From Acetobacteraceae bacterium (lineage in GTDB: Bacteria > Pseudomonadota > Alphaproteobacteria > Acetobacterales > Acetobacteraceae), in assembly GCA_027306955.1 (NCBI GenBank), contig DAHUXX010000097.1, positions 1 to 7,764 of the forward strand: 7,764 nt of DNA, given 5' to 3'. Numbering within the stretch: the stretch's first letter is position 1; each line of letters opens with the position of its first letter. The notes under the pieces were generated by a model. That model had not been told where the DNA came from, did not search any database, and saw nothing but the letters and a program-made list of their open reading frames with translations. Position numbers and translations under genes: made by a program. Below, piece after piece: positions 5,451-7,764 of this stretch.

Positions 5451-5642
5451 ATGACGGCATCCGAACCATGGGCCGATGCCGCGGCGCTGGCGCGTGCGGG
5501 GGTGGCGAAGGCGATGGCGGGGGCTCGCCGCCCGGCGCCGCTGCCGCGGATGAAAAAAACCCAGGAAGGATATGGGCGGATGGACCCGGATGGAACGCGG
5601 ATCATCCGCTCCGTCCGCTCGTCCGCGCTCCGGCGGCCATGA
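5451..5642 (+). CDS. Doubtful small hypothetical ORF (63 aa)
   Basis: Starts ATG, stops TGA at 5640-5642. The translation has an Ala-rich helical start (ADAAALARAGVAKAMAG), then a basic stretch with PRMKKTQEGYGRMDPDGT. I recognise no family. Only a weak GGGG lies upstream of the ATG. GC-rich sequence yields many such frames, but the second half is less Ala/Arg-skewed than most shadow ORFs. The suspected reverse-strand terminator lies inside it, which argues against it. Confidence 0.2.
   Translation: MTASEPWADAAALARAGVAKAMAGARRPAPLPRMKKTQEGYGRMDPDGTRIIRSVRSSALRRP
5553..5577 (-). terminator. Possible intrinsic terminator for the PLP-enzyme gene
   Basis: On the minus strand, GCCCA and TGGGT pair (four Watson-Crick pairs plus one wobble) around a 9-nt loop, directly followed by seven T. 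It lies about 100 nt past the stop of the minus-strand gene. The stem is short, so this is tentative; the T7 run is striking in so GC-rich a region. Confidence 0.35.
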
Positions 5643-5674
5643 CGGGGAGTTGCGCGATGGGGTCAGCGTCGCCT

Positions 5675-6808
5675 TCAGCCGGCGCGCAGGACCTCGAGCA
5701 CCGCGTCCAGTTCCTCGAACGTGTTGTGATAGTGCGGGGAAACGCGAATGGCGCCGCCGCGCAGGCTGGTGACGATGCCGTTGCGTGCCAGCCGCTGGTG
5801 GACCGCAAGCGGGTCGGGCGAGGGCGGCCTGATCAGAACGATGCCCGAACGTTCGCCCTCCGCGAGCCGGACCGTGGGTTCGAGGCCGCTCGCGGCCATT
5901 CCCTCGACGAGATGCCGCACGAGGGAGAGCACGCGCCGCTCGATCCGGCCGATCCCGATCTCCTGGATCGTCGCGAGGCGCTGGGAAAGCCCGTAGATGC
6001 CGGCGCAGTTCTCGCTGCCTGGCTCGAAGCGCTCGGCGGTATCGAGGAAATCCAGCGTCCGGTTGAAGGCATACGGGTCCTTGACCGAAAGCCATCCGAC
6101 CAGGCGCGGCTGCACCGCGTTCATGGCCCGGTCCGAGAACGCCATGAAGCCGGCTCCCACCGGCCCCATCAGCCATTTGTGCGAGGCGACCACCAGGACG
6201 TCGATATCCGCCGCGCCCATGTCGAGCGACATCGCGCCGACCGACTGCGTGCCATCGACCACCAGGAGCGCGCCCGCGCGATGGCACAGCTCCGCGATGG
6301 GCGCCGGATCGACCTTGTAGCCGTTGTAGTACTGCACATGGCTGAGGGCGACGACGCGGGTCCTGCGGTCGATGCAGGCCGCGAGACGGTCCGCGGTGAT
6401 GCGCCCATCGGCGGCGGCGACGCGCCGGACCTCCACGCCGCTGGCTTCCAGCTGCAGCCACGGCAGGAAGTTGGACGGAAAATCCATCTCCGGCACCACG
6501 ACATTCTCGCCCGGCGCGGCGTCGATCCCGAGTGCGACCATCGACATGCCGATGGAGGTGTTCTGGACGTAGGCGACCTGCCCGTCGCGCGCGCCGACCA
6601 GGGCGGCGGCACGCGCCCGGCCCCGCGCATACTCCGCCTGCGCCTCGGCCGAGGAGCGGGCCATCAACGTGAGCAGGTTCTCGGTGCCGCGCATCATGGC
6701 GCGCTGCACGGAGAGCGAGATGGGAGCAATGGCGGCGTGGTTGAGGAAGGTGCAGGTCTGCAGGAAGGGCGTGTCCGCACGCCACGCAGTCACCTCGTCG
6801 CTGCTCAT
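5675..6808 (-). CDS. Class V aminotransferase-fold PLP enzyme
   Basis: A 377-aa, probably cytosolic PLP-dependent enzyme of the aminotransferase class V/SufS-like fold. The phosphate-binding region QNTSIGMSM is at 82-90. SHVQY at 156-160 provides the ring-stacking His157, and VVDGTQSVGA at 183-192 the ring-nitrogen Asp185. ASHKWLMGPVGAG at 208-220 contains the Schiff-base Lys211. FEPGSEN is at 261-267, and RVSPHYHNT at 355-363 holds the substrate-carboxylate Arg355. The catalytic cysteine loop of SufS/CsdA cysteine desulfurases is absent (the equivalent stretch reads SLRGGAIRVS). A transaminase, lyase or epimerase of the isopenicillin-N-epimerase-like group is therefore more likely than a desulfurase; the substrate is unknown. 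The start at 6808 (MSSDEV) is preceded by a G-rich AGGC stretch. An in-frame extension to 7471 would run antisense through the next gene and is rejected. Confidence 0.9.
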   Translation of the reverse strand: MSSDEVTAWRADTPFLQTCTFLNHAAIAPISLSVQRAMMRGTENLLTLMARSSAEAQAEYARGRARAAALVGARDGQVAYVQNTSIGMSMVALGIDAAPGENVVVPEMDFPSNFLPWLQLEASGVEVRRVAAADGRITADRLAACIDRRTRVVALSHVQYYNGYKVDPAPIAELCHRAGALLVVDGTQSVGAMSLDMGAADIDVLVVASHKWLMGPVGAGFMAFSDRAMNAVQPRLVGWLSVKDPYAFNRTLDFLDTAERFEPGSENCAGIYGLSQRLATIQEIGIGRIERRVLSLVRHLVEGMAASGLEPTVRLAEGERSGIVLIRPPSPDPLAVHQRLARNGIVTSLRGGAIRVSPHYHNTFEELDAVLEVLRAG

Positions 6809-6931
6809 GCCGCCTGCCCCCGCACCATCGACGAACAATCGCGCGACGTTACCGGCCCCGGGTCCCTGGGGGCAATGCCGCGGCCGCGTGTTACGATGTC
6901 GCCCGGACCCGGAACAGGAACGAGGTGCCTC
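6809..6931. promoter_or_regulatory. Divergent promoter region
   Basis: 123 bp between divergent starts. On the minus strand, TTGCCC (6870-6875), an 18-bp spacer and TAACGT (6846-6851) form a fair sigma-70-like pair 38 nt before the PLP gene start. On the plus strand only a -10-like TACGAT (6892-6897) is seen, 35 nt before the GFA start. AGGAACGAGG just before 6932 serves as a ribosome site. Confidence 0.35.
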
Positions 6932-7324
6932 ATGGAACGGTTCACCGGCGGCGGCCTGTGCGGCAGGGTGCGCTTCGTGGCGTCGGGGCGGCCGTGGCGC
7001 GTCGGCATCTGCCACTGCCTCGACTGCCGCAAGCATCACGGCGCGCTGTTCCACGCCGCCGCGATCTTCCCCGCGGACGCGGTCGCCATCGAGGGCGAGA
7101 CGCGAAGCCATGCCGGGCGGTCCTTCTGCCCGGCCTGCGGCTCCCCCGTGTTCTCGCGCGACGGCGAGGCGATCGGCGTGAACCTCGGCTCCCTCGACGC
7201 GCCGGACCAGCTCACGCCGACCTACGAGCTCTGGACCATCCGCCGCGAGGCCTGGCTGCCGCCGTTCCCCCTCGCGCGCCACTACGAGCGCGACCGCGAC
7301 CCCTCGGGACGCTCCGAGGCCTAG
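6932..7324 (+). CDS. GFA/CENP-V-fold zinc protein
   Basis: A 130-aa protein of the family named after glutathione-dependent formaldehyde-activating enzyme (Gfa), most members of which have no proven reaction. Cysteine motifs are GGGLCG (Cys10), CHCLDCRKHHG (Cys27, Cys29, Cys32) and FCPACGSPVFS (Cys66, Cys69), with the usual VNLGSLDAPDQL and Y-LW-I-R-EAWLP segments after them. The first motif is normally GGCxCG; here the first Cys is Gly8 (codon GGC), removing one ligand of the catalytic zinc site, while the structural site looks intact. A role in formaldehyde detoxification should not be assumed. The ATG at 6932 has a good AGGAACGAGG ribosome site and gives the standard family N-terminus. It is divergent from the PLP enzyme, and no functional link is evident. 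Confidence 0.92.
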   Translation: MERFTGGGLCGRVRFVASGRPWRVGICHCLDCRKHHGALFHAAAIFPADAVAIEGETRSHAGRSFCPACGSPVFSRDGEAIGVNLGSLDAPDQLTPTYELWTIRREAWLPPFPLARHYERDRDPSGRSEA

Positions 7325-7336
7325 CCGCCCTCCTGG

Positions 7337-7373
7337 CGCCGGAGCTGGTCCGGCGGGCACGGCACGGAGCCGT
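7337..7373 (+). terminator. Two consecutive hairpins after the GFA gene
   Basis: CGCCGGA (7337-7343) pairs perfectly with TCCGGCG (7349-7355) over a 5-nt loop. ACGGC (7359-7363) then pairs with GCCGT (7369-7373) over another 5-nt loop. They start 12 nt past the TAG. No T-run follows, so they may block 3' decay or support factor-dependent termination rather than act as an intrinsic terminator. Confidence 0.4.
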
Positions 7374-7543
7374 AGGAACAGCCGCCCCTCGTCGATCGCC
7401 TGCATCGTCATCCGCTCACCTCGAAAAAGAGCCCCGGCGCGCACCAGGTCGTGACGTGGCCAGCTGCCCATCCGCCTGCAGGCGCCCCACGATCATGGAC
7501 GGACACCGCACGATGCGCCTACGCTGCGCGCGGACGTGAAACG

Positions 7544-7764
7544 ATGAAAAAAACCGTACTCGTCGCGAGTCTGGCGCTCGCCGTCGGGGGCGCCGGAAGC
7601 CCCGGTGCCCAGCCGCCGGCCAGCGCCGCCGAGGCGGCGCGCCATGGCGCGATGATGGCGGAACTCGACCCGTATATCGTCGCGTTTAGCTCGGGCCGCC
7701 CCGCTTTAGGCGACAAACTGGCCGGGTCGAGCGCGCAGCCCGCGCGGGCGATCGCGTACGCCGC
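7544..7764 (+). CDS. N-terminal part of an exported protein of unknown function (runs off the window)
   Basis: ATG at 7544 opens a frame with no stop to the window edge; 73 codons are visible. The start MKKTVLVASLALAVGGAG is a clear Sec-type signal, with cleavage possible near PGA-Q (22/23) or SAA-E (29/30). There is no lipobox cysteine. The mature part begins AARHGAMMAELDPYIVAFSSG and shows no motif I can name. It uses codons that are rare in the other genes here (TTA, GTA, TTT), which may mean weaker selection or a different origin, but the sample is tiny. The ribosome site is poor (GGA about 9 nt upstream). Confidence 0.55.
   Translation, partial: MKKTVLVASLALAVGGAGSPGAQPPASAAEAARHGAMMAELDPYIVAFSSGRPALGDKLAGSSAQPARAIAYA

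Larger units (their letters stand above)
5375..5674. other. Gap between the flavin operon and the convergent PLP gene
   Basis: Three hundred bases between convergent genes. It holds the 13-bp repeat tail, a doubtful short ORF (5451-5642), a GCGGAT-C-ATCCGC palindrome at 5597-5609, and an A7 tract (5553-5559) that could be the U-tract of a reverse-strand terminator. No clear forward intrinsic terminator for the operon is visible. Confidence 0.6.

Noticed and set aside
3620..5605. Very long open frame antisense to the flavin operon, and similar long frames on both strands elsewhere
   Set aside because: High GC removes stop codons from alternative frames. The translations are Arg/His/Ala/Gly-skewed with no domain, while the sense frames have clear conserved motifs.
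5393..6931. N-terminal extension of the GFA protein back to 5393
   Set aside because: It is antisense shadow of the PLP enzyme; the family N-terminus and a strong ribosome site are at 6932.
6809..7471. Longer start of the PLP enzyme, or a separate minus-strand gene near 7325-7471
   Set aside because: The extension runs antisense through the well-supported GFA gene; the short stretch beyond it shows no motif or convincing start.
7519..7716. Minus-strand 65-codon frame over the partial gene at the right end
   Set aside because: The plus-strand frame has a proper signal peptide; the minus frame is Ala/Pro-rich with no start signal or motif.

Overview
The window is very GC-rich, with strongly biased GC3 codon use throughout. 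Gene content (zinc-type ATP sulfurylase, ApbE, a GFA-fold protein, an RnfD/NqrB-like membrane reductase) fits an alphaproteobacterium, perhaps Rhodospirillales/Acetobacteraceae. That assignment is an impression from composition and protein style, not a search result. There are seven complete genes, one gene entering from the left (only its last codons visible) and one leaving on the right. No rRNA, tRNA, CRISPR array, transposase or phage gene was seen.

Layout. 1-170: tail of an upstream gene followed by a very strong GC hairpin. 171-2148 (+): a two-gene unit, ATP sulfurylase (sat) and a CpdA-like metallophosphoesterase, separated by 10 nt. 2149-2461: an intergenic region holding hairpins and a good -24/-12 (sigma-54 type) promoter candidate. 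2462-5374 (+): a three-gene operon encoding an exported small FMN_bind protein, the flavin transferase ApbE, and a fusion of an RnfD/NqrB-like membrane domain to an FAD/NAD(P) ferredoxin-reductase domain. 5375-5674: a gap with a repeat at the operon end, a doubtful 63-codon ORF and a possible terminator for the opposite strand. 5675-6808 (-): a class V PLP enzyme, divergent from 6932-7324 (+), a GFA/CENP-V-fold zinc protein. 7544-end (+): the start of an exported protein of unknown function.

The centre of interest is the 2462-5374 operon. It reads as a compact transmembrane flavin relay. A cytosolic NAD(P)H:FAD module would pass electrons through a 10-helix RnfD/NqrB-like core to a periplasmic protein carrying FMN covalently on Thr104, and ApbE would attach that FMN. 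The membrane subunit lacks the SGAT flavinylation motif of true RnfD/NqrB, so the covalent flavin seems to have moved wholly to the small partner. The individual families are known; this arrangement, and the final electron acceptor, are not evident from the sequence.

The same operon carries four separate short tandem arrays in about 2.6 kb. The two inside coding sequence have periods divisible by three (15 and 18 bp). The two over stop codons do not (17 and 13 bp). The 17-bp array builds a chain of three 6-codon mini-ORFs linking the FMN_bind stop to the apbE start.
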